Origin: Oscillospiraceae bacterium
GTDB taxonomy: Bacteria > Bacillota > Clostridia > Oscillospirales > Ruminococcaceae
Reading direction: 5' to 3'
DNA length: 64,000 nt
NCBI GenBank assembly: GCA_017427265.1
Contig: JAFRTG010000036.1
Location: 1-64,000, forward strand
In this document: positions 33,720 to 43,893 of the stretch, piece after piece
Layout of the letters: each line of letters opens with the position of its first letter
How positions within the stretch are numbered: position 1 is the stretch's first letter
Position numbers and translations under genes: made by a program
Notes under the pieces: generated by a model
What the model saw: only the letters and a program-made list of their open reading frames with translations
Database searches by the model: none
Told to the model about the DNA's origin: nothing

Positions 33720-34580
33720 ATGGAAAAACTCATAACCATAGAAAACGCGCATTTTTCATATCCTGCTGCGGAGGAAAATGCCGAGCCGACCGAGGTGCTC
33801 AAGGGCATCTCACTGGAATTTGAACACGGCGAGCTTGTCGCGGTGCTGGGACACAACGGCTCCGGCAAATCGACGCTTGCCAAGCTGCTGAACGCGATTC
33901 TGCTGCCAACGGAGGGCACGGTCACGGTTGCAGGCATGGACACAAAGAACGAGGAAAAGCTGCTTGAAATCCGGCAGCATGTCGGCATGGTGTTCCAGAA
34001 TCCGGATAACCAGATCGTTGCAACCATCGTCGAGGAGGATGTCGCCTTCGGGCTGGAAAACCTCGGGGTGCCGACCGACGAAATGCGCGCCCGTGTCGAT
34101 CAGGCGCTTCATGCCGTCGGCATGTACGAGTTCCGCGGTCATGCGCCGCACCAGCTTTCCGGCGGACAGAAGCAGCGCGTTGCAATCGCCGGCATTATTG
34201 CGATGCGGCCGGACTGTATCGTACTCGATGAGCCGACCGCCATGCTCGATCCGCAGGGCAGAAAAGAGGTTATGCGGACGATCAAGCTGCTGAACCGCGA
34301 TTACGGGATCACGGTCATTCTCATCACGCATGAAATGGACGAGGCTGCCCAGTGCGACCGCGTCATTGTGATTGACCACGGCACCGTGCATATGGACGAC
34401 AAGCCGGAAAAGGTGTTTTCGCATGTGCAGGAGATGCGTGATCTCGGGCTGGACGTTCCGCAGCCGACAGAGCTCTGTGAGCTGCTGCGGCAGGCAGGCT
34501 ACGACCTCGATCCGGAGATTATGACGCCGGAAGCCGCCGCGGATGCGATTGCAAAGCTGGTGCAGTCGCAAAGCAGCTGA
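33720..34580 (+). CDS. ecfA1: ECF transporter ATPase EcfA1
   Basis: A 286-residue ABC ATPase that powers group II energy-coupling-factor vitamin uptake. Walker [14 protein letters not shown]-loop FQNPDNQ, signature LSGGQKQR, Walker [17 protein letters not shown] and switch His LITHEMDEA are all present. The FQNPDNQ loop is typical of EcfA1. It is first of ecfA1-ecfA2-ecfT, which works with S-components encoded elsewhere. GGAGG lies upstream. Confidence 0.95.
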   Translation: MEKLITIENAHFSYPAAEENAEPTEVLKGISLEFEHGELVAVLGHNGSGKSTLAKLLNAILLPTEGTVTVAGMDTKNEEKLLEIRQHVGMVFQNPDNQIVATIVEEDVAFGLENLGVPTDEMRARVDQALHAVGMYEFRGHAPHQLSGGQKQRVAIAGIIAMRPDCIVLDEPTAMLDPQGRKEVMRTIKLLNRDYGITVILITHEMDEAAQCDRVIVIDHGTVHMDDKPEKVFSHVQEMRDLGLDVPQPTELCELLRQAGYDLDPEIMTPEAAADAIAKLVQSQSS

Positions 34581-34630
34581 GCTGTCGCTCTGATTTCGCG
34601 GGCAATCCCCGCCGGAAAGGAAACTTATCA

Positions 34631-35497
34631 ATGCCGATTCTGGAAGCAAAAGACCTTACCTATACATACAGCATCGGTTCGCCGTTTGAGAAAACCGCGG
34701 TCGATCATATCAACCTGCAGATCGAGCAGGGGGAGTTTGTCGGCATCATCGGGCATACCGGTTCGGGCAAATCCACGCTTATGCAGATGATGAACGGGCT
34801 GCTGAAGCCGACTTCCGGCACTGTTCTGCTGGACGGCAAGGATATCTGGGAGAAGGGCGCCGACCGCAGAGCCGTGCGGTTTCAGGTCGGGCTGGTGTTC
34901 CAGTATCCGGAATATCAGCTGTTTGAGGAGACTGTCTATAAGGATATTGCGTTCGGCCCGAAGAATATGGGACTTGACGAAAAGGAGATCGACCGCAGAG
35001 TGCGGGAAACCGCAGAGGCCGTCGGCCTGCGTGAGGAGCTGCTCGAAAAAGCGCCCTATGCGCTTTCCGGCGGACAGAAGCGCAGAGTGGCAATCGCCGG
35101 CGTCATGGCAATGGAGCCGCGTGTGCTGATTCTCGATGAGCCGACAGCCGGTCTTGACCCCAAGGGCAGAACCAAGATTCTCTCGCAGCTGCGGGAATAT
35201 CATAAGCGCACGGGCTGCACGGTCATGCTGGTTTCGCACAGCATGGAGGATGTTGCCAAATATGTCTCCAAGCTGCTTGTGCTGTCTCATGCAAAGGTCG
35301 TCTGCTACGACACGCCTGCAAATGTATTTGCACGCGGCGACGAGCTGGAGCAGATGGGTCTTGCCCTGCCGCAGATCACGCGCGTATTCCGCCTGCTGCG
35401 GGAGCGCGGCATCACCTTCCCGGAAGAGGTCTACACCGTGCCCTTCGGTGCGGAGCTGCTGCGTGCGAAGCTGGAGGGGAGGGCACCGCAATGCTGA
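34631..35497 (+). CDS. ecfA2: ECF transporter ATPase EcfA2
   Basis: A 288-residue partner of EcfA1. Walker A GHTGSGKSTLMQ, Q-loop FQYPEYQLFEETV (typical for EcfA2), signature LSGGQKRR, Walker B VLILDEPTAGLDPKGR and MLVSHSMEDVA. It lies 50 bases after ecfA1 and overlaps ecfT by seven bases, so all three form an operon. A GGAAAGGA site precedes the start. Confidence 0.95.
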   Translation: MPILEAKDLTYTYSIGSPFEKTAVDHINLQIEQGEFVGIIGHTGSGKSTLMQMMNGLLKPTSGTVLLDGKDIWEKGADRRAVRFQVGLVFQYPEYQLFEETVYKDIAFGPKNMGLDEKEIDRRVRETAEAVGLREELLEKAPYALSGGQKRRVAIAGVMAMEPRVLILDEPTAGLDPKGRTKILSQLREYHKRTGCTVMLVSHSMEDVAKYVSKLLVLSHAKVVCYDTPANVFARGDELEQMGLALPQITRVFRLLRERGITFPEEVYTVPFGAELLRAKLEGRAPQC

Positions 35498-36297
35498 AGG
35501 ATATCACACTCGGACAGTATTTTCCGATGGACAGCGTCGTGCACAGGATGGACGCACGCTATAAGATCATCATTACGATGGTGTTCCTTGTGATGCTGTT
35601 CTGGGGACAGCATCTGACCTCTCTGCTGGCAGGGCTGCTGTTCGTTGCCGTTGCGATGATCTGCTCCAAAATTCCGCCGAAAATGCTGCTGAAAAGCATC
35701 AAGCCGATTGTGCCGGTGCTGGTGATTACCGGCGTGCTGAATCTGTTTCTGCTGAGCGGCGGCAAGGTGCTGTGGGAATGGAAGTTCATCAAGCTGACGG
35801 AACAGGGCGTTCAGACCTCGGTCTTTATGCTCGTGCGGATCTGCCTGCTGATTGCGGGTACCTCGCTGCTGACCTACACGACCTCTCCGATCGTGCTGAC
35901 CGATGCAATCGAATCGCTGCTTTCGCCGCTGAAAAAGCTGAAAATGCCGGTGCATGAGCTGGCCATGATGATGACGATTGCGCTGCGGTTCATCCCGACG
36001 CTGATTGAGGAGACCGATAAGATCATGGCTGCACAGAAGGCGCGCGGCGCCGATATGGAAAGCGGCAGCCTGATTCAGCGGGCGCAGGCACTTGTGCCGA
36101 TTCTGATTCCGCTGTTTGTTTCGGCGTTCCGGCGTGCAGAGGAGCTTGCACTTGCGATGGAATGCCGCTGCTATCACGGCGGCGAGGGCAGAACCCGTCT
36201 GCGGCAGCTCAAAAGCGGCCTGCGCGATTATGTCGCGCTTGGCTTGACGCTGCTGCTGTTTGCCGCCGTTATCACTCTGAATACAGTGCTGCATTGA
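35491..36297 (+). CDS. ecfT: ECF transporter transmembrane protein EcfT
   Basis: A 268-residue membrane subunit that couples the ATPases to substrate-binding S-components. There are about five spans and two cytosolic coupling-helix motifs: AQKARGADME and AMECRCYHGG, which match the Ala-Arg-Gly signature of EcfT. It overlaps ecfA2. In many Firmicutes truA follows directly; here two YfhO-like genes come between. Confidence 0.94.
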   Translation: MLKDITLGQYFPMDSVVHRMDARYKIIITMVFLVMLFWGQHLTSLLAGLLFVAVAMICSKIPPKMLLKSIKPIVPVLVITGVLNLFLLSGGKVLWEWKFIKLTEQGVQTSVFMLVRICLLIAGTSLLTYTTSPIVLTDAIESLLSPLKKLKMPVHELAMMMTIALRFIPTLIEETDKIMAAQKARGADMESGSLIQRAQALVPILIPLFVSAFRRAEELALAMECRCYHGGEGRTRLRQLKSGLRDYVALGLTLLLFAAVITLNTVLH

Positions 36298-36304
36298 GGC
36301 TGTT

Positions 36305-38944
36305 ATGAAACGAAAACATCTGATCTGTCATTTACTCAGCTTTCTGCTGCCTGCCGGAATTGTACTGCTGATCTATGCGATAAACGGGAAGTGCCCGTTC
36401 GGAAGCGGCACGATGCTCGACTGTGATGCCGGTGCGCAGTATTATCCCTTTTTTCTGCTGTTTCGCCGGACGGTCCGGCAGGGCGGGAGCCTGCTCTACA
36501 GCTGGGCTGCCGGAATGGGCTCAAACTTCTGGGCGCTGCTTGCGTATTACTGTCTGAACCCGTGGAATCTGATCGGGCTGCTTTTGCCGGATACGGCGCT
36601 GATTCCGTTTTTCAGCCTTTCGATCTGTTTCCGGCTTGGTCTTGCAGGACTGTTTTTCTCCGTTTTGCTGCGGACTGTCCGCCCGGAGAATACAGACCTC
36701 AGCAATGTGGTTTTTTCGCTGATCTACGCGCTGAATGCATGGCTGGTCAGCAATCAGTTTCAGCTGATCTGGCTGGATACGGTCATTCTGACGCCGCTGG
36801 TGCTCTCCGGGCTGATTTTGCTGGTGCGCGACCGGAAACCGGTTCGTTATGTCGCAGTGCTCTGCCTGTCGCTGTTCTGCAGCCCGTATATGAGCTTCAT
36901 CACCTGCTGCATGACAGGACTCTGCTGGATCGGTCTGCTGATTGTTCTGAAAAAAAAGCTGCGTGAATTTCCGCGTGAGACCGGCAGATTTCTCGGCTGT
37001 TCGGTGCTGGCTGCCGGAATTGCAGCTGTTTCCCTTGTACCGATGGCTTTTGCGCTGACACGCACGGCATCACCGGCACAGTTTTTGCCGCCGCTTGATC
37101 TTGTGGACGGCAGTCTGCCCGCATACTTTACGCAGATGATCGACGGAACATTCCCGATCATGCACACCGGTCTGCCGAATATTTCAGCCGGAATGCTTGC
37201 AGTGATACTGCTGACCGGATATCTGACCGCACGCCGGATCCCGCTGCGTGAACGCATCGTGACCGGAATGCTGTTCCTGTTTCTGATGGTCAGCCTGTGG
37301 TACGTGCCGCTGAATTATGTCTGGCACGGACTTCACATTCCGAACGGATTTGTGCACCGCTTTGCGCATCTGGTTCCGCTTGTCACTGCGTTTATGGGAT
37401 GGCGGTATGTCAGCACATGGGATGCGCCGGAGGGCAAGGCGCGCGGAATCCGCTTTCTGCAGATCGGCTGCATGACCGCCGTGACGGCAGGGTGGCTGTA
37501 CCTTGCCGATCTGGAATCGGCTTCGGATGTGCTGATGGTTTCTGTATTGTTTGCGGCGCTGTACTGTCTGGTTCTCGTGTGGCTTGCCGCACGGAAGGAA
37601 TCCCGCGGACTTGCACATTTTGTGCTGCTGCTGCTTGCCGGTGCAGAGGCTTTTGTGAATCTCAGCCTTGTGATGCAGCACCGCGGCGCAGACTTTACCG
37701 TTTTCCAGCTGACGCCGCGTCCGGAGATTGAACAGTCTGCTGCGCTTCTGCGCGGGGATGCTGAAAAGCAGCAGCTTCTTTACCGGACGGCGCTGCATCA
37801 GACAGACGGCATGAGTGACCGCGTGTATAACCGTGAGCTCTTCTATGAGCTGCCGTCCTCTTCTGAACTGTTTTCTTCCCTGACGCCTGCGGAGCTTTGC
37901 GGCTTCTGCGGCAGCATCGGAATGGATTCCGAGTACGGCATCAATTATTATCAGTACAGTGATCTGTCGCCGCTGGCTGCGTTGATGCTATCGCAGCAGT
38001 ATGTGATTTCTCCTGACGGGGAACCCGAACCGCCGCAGTTTTATCGCAGGCTTGGTGATTCTGCTGCGTATGCCTTCCGTTATGTGCTTCCGGTCGGGTT
38101 CTGTCTGCCGGAGCAGGCTGCTGATTCTGTGATTGAAGGCAGCTCATATCCGGATCGGCAGAATCAGCTGTTCTGCAGCGTGAGCGGCTCTGATGAACCG
38201 CTGTTCCGGATGCTGCCGGCTGCATCGACGGAAACAGACGGAACGATGCAGGCGGAACCGTCTGCGGATAGGCTGCACTGTACTGTCGGTACAGAAAAGA
38301 ACGGCAGTCTGATTCTATCCTATACTGCGGATGCTGACGGGTACTGTATCTTTGATCTGCAGGCGGATGTGCAGGTTCAGGGCGCTGTTCATGCGTATTA
38401 TGTTTCTGTTGACGGGAAACGTCAGATTGAGCAGGCATTCGGGCTTTCAAACAGCTTTGAACCGTTTACGACGCTTCATCCGATCGGACAGCTGAAAAAA
38501 GGGCAGGAGATTCAGATCGAGCTGCATCTTGCAAAAGGCACGGAGGGCGATGTCGGGATTGCTGCCGCCATTCTGGATGAAGCCGTATTTGAGCGCTTTT
38601 ATCAGAAATGCACGGAAGAGCGTTTTCAGGTGACGGCATGCTCCGGCAGAGCGCTGACCGGTACAGTCAATGCAGAAAGGGATACAATGCTGTATCTGTC
38701 CGTTCCCTATGATAAGGGCTGGCATGTGACGGTAGACGGCGTTTCGGCGGAAACAGTTCCGCTGTTCGATGCGATGACAGGGGTTCCGCTGCAGAAGGGC
38801 GTGCATGAGATCAAGATGCAGTTTATACCGCAGGGGATGATCCCTGGCGCTGCGATTTGTGCAGGATCGCTGCTTTGTGCAGCGATTATGCTGATTCTTT
38901 TCCGGAATCGGCACAATAATCAAAAAAAGCGAATGTTGAAGTAA
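36305..38944 (+). CDS. YfhO-family membrane protein 1
   Basis: An 879-residue multispanning protein. The N-terminal half holds about 12 spans with the family's early loop (DCDAGAQYYPFFLLFRR) and an ALNAWLVSNQ-QLIWLDTVILTPL block. An extracytoplasmic region of about 350 residues follows, with one last span (ICAGSLLCAAIMLILF) near the C-terminus. YfhO proteins are GT-C-like enzymes linked to glycosylation of lipoteichoic acid in Gram-positives. The exact role here is inferred. It begins eight bases after ecfT. Confidence 0.88.
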   Translation: MKRKHLICHLLSFLLPAGIVLLIYAINGKCPFGSGTMLDCDAGAQYYPFFLLFRRTVRQGGSLLYSWAAGMGSNFWALLAYYCLNPWNLIGLLLPDTALIPFFSLSICFRLGLAGLFFSVLLRTVRPENTDLSNVVFSLIYALNAWLVSNQFQLIWLDTVILTPLVLSGLILLVRDRKPVRYVAVLCLSLFCSPYMSFITCCMTGLCWIGLLIVLKKKLREFPRETGRFLGCSVLAAGIAAVSLVPMAFALTRTASPAQFLPPLDLVDGSLPAYFTQMIDGTFPIMHTGLPNISAGMLAVILLTGYLTARRIPLRERIVTGMLFLFLMVSLWYVPLNYVWHGLHIPNGFVHRFAHLVPLVTAFMGWRYVSTWDAPEGKARGIRFLQIGCMTAVTAGWLYLADLESASDVLMVSVLFAALYCLVLVWLAARKESRGLAHFVLLLLAGAEAFVNLSLVMQHRGADFTVFQLTPRPEIEQSAALLRGDAEKQQLLYRTALHQTDGMSDRVYNRELFYELPSSSELFSSLTPAELCGFCGSIGMDSEYGINYYQYSDLSPLAALMLSQQYVISPDGEPEPPQFYRRLGDSAAYAFRYVLPVGFCLPEQAADSVIEGSSYPDRQNQLFCSVSGSDEPLFRMLPAASTETDGTMQAEPSADRLHCTVGTEKNGSLILSYTADADGYCIFDLQADVQVQGAVHAYYVSVDGKRQIEQAFGLSNSFEPFTTLHPIGQLKKGQEIQIELHLAKGTEGDVGIAAAILDEAVFERFYQKCTEERFQVTACSGRALTGTVNAERDTMLYLSVPYDKGWHVTVDGVSAETVPLFDAMTGVPLQKGVHEIKMQFIPQGMIPGAAICAGSLLCAAIMLILFRNRHNNQKKRMLK

Positions 38945-38960
38945 AAAGGAGCGATGAAGA

Positions 38961-41822
38961 ATGGAACGTCTGGACCGCAGTACACGGAAATGGAATCGGA
39001 TCTATCGGCTGCTCAGCTTTTTGATTCCGCTGGCTGCACTGTTGATTTGTATGGTGCTGATTCAGTTTTATCCGTTTGGCGACAACCTGTTTCTCAGGGG
39101 CGATGCAAATGCTGAGTACTATCCGTATATTATGCTGTTTCGTCGTGTAATGCGCTCTCAGGAGAGTTTGCTGTATACATGGCGTTCCGGCATGGGATTG
39201 AGTCTGATTCCGACATATGCTTATTTTGGATTCAATCCCTTTAATCTGATTGCTGTACTTCTGCCGGAATCAGTTTTGCCTGCATTTTTTTCCATTTCGA
39301 TCTGCGTCCGGATTGCACTGGCGGGATACTTTTTCTCGATTCTGCTGCAGACAGTCCGCCCTGCACTGACACAATCATCTGTGGTGTTTTCTGTGATGTT
39401 TGCGCTGAATTCGTGGCTGATCGGCAATTCACTGCAGACTGTATGGCTGGATTCTATTATGATGCTGCCGTTGATTTGTGCCGGTCTGATCCGGATGGTA
39501 CGGGATCGGGATTTCCGGCTGTATCCGATCGCCCTTGGGCTTTGCATTGCCTTTAACTACTACATGGGCTTTATCATCTGTGTGATGACAGGCCTTGTCT
39601 GGGTCGGTCTGATGATCGTTGTGAAAAGCCCGCTTCGTTCTCTGCTGACGGAAGCCCTGACATTTCTGGGCCTATCCGTTGTCGGAGCGGGAATCGGCGG
39701 CGTTCTGCTTATTCCGACGTTCATGGCTATACGTCAGACAACAACCTACGGCAGTTCCATTACAAACTGGACGGAGGTATATTCATCCATTCAGGAGCTG
39801 ATCGGTGGTTTGGCGCCGTTCCAGGATATTGTTCTGAATTCGCATCCGGGATTTTATGCAACCAGCATTCTTGCTGTTATGCTGTTAGGCGGTTATATCT
39901 TATCCGGAAAGATTCCGCTCAAGGAACGCGTTTACGGCTGCTTCCTCTTTGTCTTTCTGATGCTGAGTTTCTGGTATGCACCGCTGAATTTTGTATGGCA
40001 CGGTCTGCATTATCCGCATGTTTCTGTGCAGCGCTTCGGCTTTCTGGTTCCGTTTGTGCTGGCATTCATCGGCTGGCGTTTCACGGATACGCTGCACGAT
40101 ATTCCGGAGAAGCCGCGAAAAACATGGACAACTGTGCTGCGGACATTCTTCGGCAGCATTCTGATGCTGGGCTTTGGCGCCGGGGTCATTTACTGCGCTG
40201 CGACTTATTGTGAGGTTGACATTCCGTTGGTGATCGCAATCTGCGGCGGCCTGTATTTCCTGCTGTATGGTTTTTACCGGTTCTTCCCGAAGCGTTCTAT
40301 GGCATTCTATCTGTTCCTGATTGTGCTTGTGTCCGGTGAACTTGGAATGAGCGCATACCTGCAGAACAGCTTGCTGTCGGCTGACTGTTCTGTAAGTACT
40401 ATTATTCCGGATAAAACCATTTCCCAATCAGTTTCTGCTATCAATTCTGACGATCAGATGACGCCGGAAGCATTAAGCAGGACCGCAGTTATGCTCGATG
40501 ATACGCTTGACTTTGAATTGCTTTACGATATTCCACACGGCAGTTCTGTCTTTAATTCCATGATTCCGAATGGTATGCAGCAGTTCTGTGAGAAAACTGG
40601 TCTCCAGAACGGCGGGGATGGCTACTTTTATTCTTTCCGTGAGACTACGCCGTTTGCGATGCTGCTGACGGACATGCAGTATGTAGTAGCCAACAAGGCG
40701 GTTGCAAGCTGCGATCCGATGCAGGAGAATGTTCCGGAGGACACGTACAGTCCGTATAAAAACCGTTATGATACGGATCTCGGTTTCTGTGTTCCGGAAG
40801 CTGTGCAGCTGCCGGAGGATGAGAACATGCTTGGCAGCGATGTGCTGGATCAGCTCTTTACGAAAATGACCGGAATTGAAAAGCCACTGTTTTCTATAGT
40901 TGCGGAAAAAGAGCACAGCGCAGAGTTTATGGATCTGAAATGTAACGGTGAGCAGTATTCCTTTATTGCGGAGGAATTCATCGATGATGCAGAGGGCGAC
41001 GATATTGTCAAGCCGGTTTTCCATATCGAATACGAAATTCCGCAGGATGGCTTGTATTATTTATATTACCGGTGGGATGAAAAACCGGATTCGGCGATGA
41101 AAATTTGCAATGTTTTTGTAAATGACGAAAGAATATTTATTGACAAGCCTTTTATTAAGATTCCAGCACAGCAGCAGTGCTGTGCACTCGGCGAACGAAA
41201 AAAAGGTGACAAGATTTCATATGAAATGAATATCTTTGCGGGAACGGAATGTGCGATCACTGTCCGGTTGGTGCGGTTTGACGAGGACGTATACCGCAAG
41301 GGCTATGAAATCATGCACAAGTCTCCGCTGAAGCTGACTTCCTTTGATCAGGATCGCTTTACCGGCACCGTGGAGACCGAAAAGGATTCTGTGCTGTATC
41401 TTTCCGTACCGTTTGAGGAAGGCTGGACTGCCTCTGTGGACGGAAAGGACGTCCCGGTTGAGCGTATGCTGAATGCGATGAGCGGGATCCGTGTGCCGGC
41501 AGGCAAGCACCAGATCCGGATGCAGTTCATGCCGCCCGGACTGATGGTCGGCGTAATTGTCAGTGCATCCTGCATATTCATTTATCTGCTGATTGTGCTG
41601 ATTAACAGTATCGTGCTGCATAAGCACCGCCGTGCGGCTGCTGCTGAGCGGGGAGATGCCGGAACAGCGCAGACAAATGAGCAGATGGCTGCGGAGCCAA
41701 TGCCTGCGGCGGAAGAAACTGCTGCGGAGCTGCCGGAAGATTTTTCTGTGGATGCATTGCTGTCTGCGGATTATTCGGTTCCGGAAGATGAGACGGAGGA
41801 AGATTCACATTGCGAACACTGA
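38961..41822 (+). CDS. YfhO-family membrane protein 2
   Basis: A 953-residue paralogue of the preceding gene, same layout: early loop GDANAEYYPYIMLFRR, about 12 N-terminal spans, long outer domain, and a final span (GVIVSASCIFIYLLIVLI). It adds a ~60-residue acidic, Ala/Glu-rich cytosolic tail that protein 1 lacks. AAAGGAG precedes the ATG. The stop overlaps the start of truA by 13 bases, linking the pair to the ecf-truA operon. Confidence 0.88.
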   Translation: MERLDRSTRKWNRIYRLLSFLIPLAALLICMVLIQFYPFGDNLFLRGDANAEYYPYIMLFRRVMRSQESLLYTWRSGMGLSLIPTYAYFGFNPFNLIAVLLPESVLPAFFSISICVRIALAGYFFSILLQTVRPALTQSSVVFSVMFALNSWLIGNSLQTVWLDSIMMLPLICAGLIRMVRDRDFRLYPIALGLCIAFNYYMGFIICVMTGLVWVGLMIVVKSPLRSLLTEALTFLGLSVVGAGIGGVLLIPTFMAIRQTTTYGSSITNWTEVYSSIQELIGGLAPFQDIVLNSHPGFYATSILAVMLLGGYILSGKIPLKERVYGCFLFVFLMLSFWYAPLNFVWHGLHYPHVSVQRFGFLVPFVLAFIGWRFTDTLHDIPEKPRKTWTTVLRTFFGSILMLGFGAGVIYCAATYCEVDIPLVIAICGGLYFLLYGFYRFFPKRSMAFYLFLIVLVSGELGMSAYLQNSLLSADCSVSTIIPDKTISQSVSAINSDDQMTPEALSRTAVMLDDTLDFELLYDIPHGSSVFNSMIPNGMQQFCEKTGLQNGGDGYFYSFRETTPFAMLLTDMQYVVANKAVASCDPMQENVPEDTYSPYKNRYDTDLGFCVPEAVQLPEDENMLGSDVLDQLFTKMTGIEKPLFSIVAEKEHSAEFMDLKCNGEQYSFIAEEFIDDAEGDDIVKPVFHIEYEIPQDGLYYLYYRWDEKPDSAMKICNVFVNDERIFIDKPFIKIPAQQQCCALGERKKGDKISYEMNIFAGTECAITVRLVRFDEDVYRKGYEIMHKSPLKLTSFDQDRFTGTVETEKDSVLYLSVPFEEGWTASVDGKDVPVERMLNAMSGIRVPAGKHQIRMQFMPPGLMVGVIVSASCIFIYLLIVLINSIVLHKHRRAAAAERGDAGTAQTNEQMAAEPMPAAEETAAELPEDFSVDALLSADYSVPEDETEEDSHCEH

Positions 41823-42544
41823 AAATGAAGATTGCCTATCGCGGAACAAAGTATCACGGGTTTCAGCGTCAGCCGAATGCTGTGACAGTTCAGGCGGAGC
41901 TGGAAAAGCAGCTTTCCCGTGTGCTGAACGGTCCGACGGTTGTCTACGGCTGCTCGCGGACGGATACCGGCGTTCACGCGAATGAATTTGTGCTGCACCT
42001 GCATACGGAACGTGAGATCCGGTGCAGGAATCTGGTGCGGGCGCTGAACGGCTATCTTCCGGATGATATTTCCGTCCTTGCATGCGAGGATGCTCCGGCA
42101 TCCTTTCATGCAAGGTTTGACTGCAAGGGAAAGGAATATCTCTATCTGATCCACAATCATGAAAGCAAAAACCCGTTCCGCACAGACCTCGCGTTCCATT
42201 ACCGGCGACCGCTGGATGTGGATCTGATTCGTGAGGCGGGACAGGCTGTTGTCGGGACGAATGATTTTCACAGCTTCTGTGCGCAGGCTACTGCGGAGAC
42301 AAACTGTATCCGCACGATCTTCGGCTTTTCAGCAGAACGCTTCGGCGATGCAGTCGAGCTCCGGATCAGCGGAGACGGTTTTCTGTATAATATGGTGCGG
42401 ATTTTTGTGGGCACGCTGCTGGATATCAATGAGGGCGTTTTTCCGCCGGATGCGATGCCGCAGATTCTCGCGGCGAAGGACCGTCTGGCAGCAGGCCGGA
42501 CCGCAATGGCACACGGGCTGTATTTGAACCGTGTATTTTACTGA
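41810..42544 (+). CDS. truA: tRNA pseudouridine(38-40) synthase TruA
   Basis: A 244-residue synthase that makes pseudouridine at positions 38-40 of tRNA anticodon stems. The catalytic Asp is in YGCSRTDTGVHA near residue 52. KIAYRGTKYHGFQRQ lies at the N-terminus, and FLYNMVRIFVGTLLDI near residue 190 matches the family. A TTG at 41810 with GGAGG ten bases upstream was chosen; an ATG at 41825 is the alternative. Confidence 0.95.
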   Translation: MRTLKMKIAYRGTKYHGFQRQPNAVTVQAELEKQLSRVLNGPTVVYGCSRTDTGVHANEFVLHLHTEREIRCRNLVRALNGYLPDDISVLACEDAPASFHARFDCKGKEYLYLIHNHESKNPFRTDLAFHYRRPLDVDLIREAGQAVVGTNDFHSFCAQATAETNCIRTIFGFSAERFGDAVELRISGDGFLYNMVRIFVGTLLDINEGVFPPDAMPQILAAKDRLAAGRTAMAHGLYLNRVFY

Positions 42545-42607
42545 CCGCAGGGTGTCCGTTCCGGAGAGAAAGATGGAACAGACGCGCAAACGAAAGAAGG
42601 GACTGCA

Positions 42608-43843
42608 ATGAATATGCAGAAGCAAAGCGCCGGGAAAGAGAAACTGCCGAAGGGCGCAAAAGACATCTATGCGATGCGAAAACGGAAGAAACGCAGGAAG
42701 GTGCTGCAGCAGAGTATCTGGATGCTGCTGCTGGCAGTGACCGTGCTCGTGCTTTATCAGCGCCGGGATTCGTGGATTCCGAAGCTGGAAACAATGGGCA
42801 TGCGGCACCAGAATCAGCGGCTGGGCGCGAATGCGGAATCGGACGGCAATCTCCCGATCAGCGTGTTCGGAGATACGGATTATCAGACCGGTTCGGCAAA
42901 CGGAAAGCTGCTGCTGCTGAGCGACGCCTATCTCTATTTTTATGAGACGGACGGTTCGCAGATTGCAGCACGGCAGCATTCCTACGGCAGTGCCATGCTG
43001 CAGACGGCCGGCGACTATGCGCTGATCTATGAATCCGGCGGCACCAGCTTCCGGCTCGAAACGGTTGCCAAAACGCGCTTTGAGAAAAAAACTGACGATC
43101 CGATCATTTTCGGCAGAGTTTCGCCGAACGGTCAGATCGCGCTGGTTACAAGTGCAGAGACCTGCTCCTGCAAGATGCTGGTGTTCAATCAGAAGGGGCA
43201 GAAAATCTATGAGCGGCACTGCGTCGAGCGGATTTCCGATCTCTCGTTCCATAATGATGACGGCGGATGCTTCGCTGTCAGCTCCGAAACGGACGGCGGA
43301 GAACTGAAATCCGTCATTCATTCCTATAGTTTTACAGAGAAAACAGATCTTTGGACGAGTCAGCCTCTTGACATGCTGGCGATTTCGGTATATAATACAA
43401 GTGGGGAAGAAGTATTTGTGCTTGGCGATACCCAATGCTGTTATCTTGGTGCGGACGGCAGTCTGATCTCCTGCTTTGCGTACCCGGACACCCTTGATCG
43501 CGGTGTGTTCTCCGGCGAGACAGCAGCACTGGTGTTTTCAAACAATGAAAAGCGGACAAATTCCGTCGTGATTCTGAACGGCAGTGCTGCTGCACCTGTG
43601 CTGCGGATCTACGACAAAGCCGTGATGGACATTCAGCTCCAGCCGGAACGCGAAACCGTTCTTGTGCAGCTGCGCAGTCAGCTGGAGAGTCTGTCTATGA
43701 CGGGTGAACGGCTCGGTACGGTTCCGGTGACGGATAACAGTGAAAGAATTCTTCTGATCGGAGATTACCTGTTCCTGCACTGCTATGACCATATCGGCCG
43801 TATGGATGCTCCGACTTTCGGCACAGAAAAGAACAGTAAATAA
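42608..43843 (+). CDS. DUF5711-like membrane protein
   Basis: A 411-residue single-span protein. A charged, basic N-terminus (KRKKRRK) precedes one span (SIWMLLLAVTVLVLYQ) near residue 40. The large outer part looks beta-rich, with repeated blade-like segments (GKLLLLSDAYLYFYETDG, GQIALVTSAET), consistent with a propeller. The resemblance to DUF5711 is by pattern only; no function is known. It lies between truA and the CvpA-like gene on the same strand. Confidence 0.7.
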   Translation: MNMQKQSAGKEKLPKGAKDIYAMRKRKKRRKVLQQSIWMLLLAVTVLVLYQRRDSWIPKLETMGMRHQNQRLGANAESDGNLPISVFGDTDYQTGSANGKLLLLSDAYLYFYETDGSQIAARQHSYGSAMLQTAGDYALIYESGGTSFRLETVAKTRFEKKTDDPIIFGRVSPNGQIALVTSAETCSCKMLVFNQKGQKIYERHCVERISDLSFHNDDGGCFAVSSETDGGELKSVIHSYSFTEKTDLWTSQPLDMLAISVYNTSGEEVFVLGDTQCCYLGADGSLISCFAYPDTLDRGVFSGETAALVFSNNEKRTNSVVILNGSAAAPVLRIYDKAVMDIQLQPERETVLVQLRSQLESLSMTGERLGTVPVTDNSERILLIGDYLFLHCYDHIGRMDAPTFGTEKNSK

Positions 43844-43893
43844 AATGTGCGGATCGCCTGCGAACGGGCAGCTGCACAGGGAGGATTATTTGC

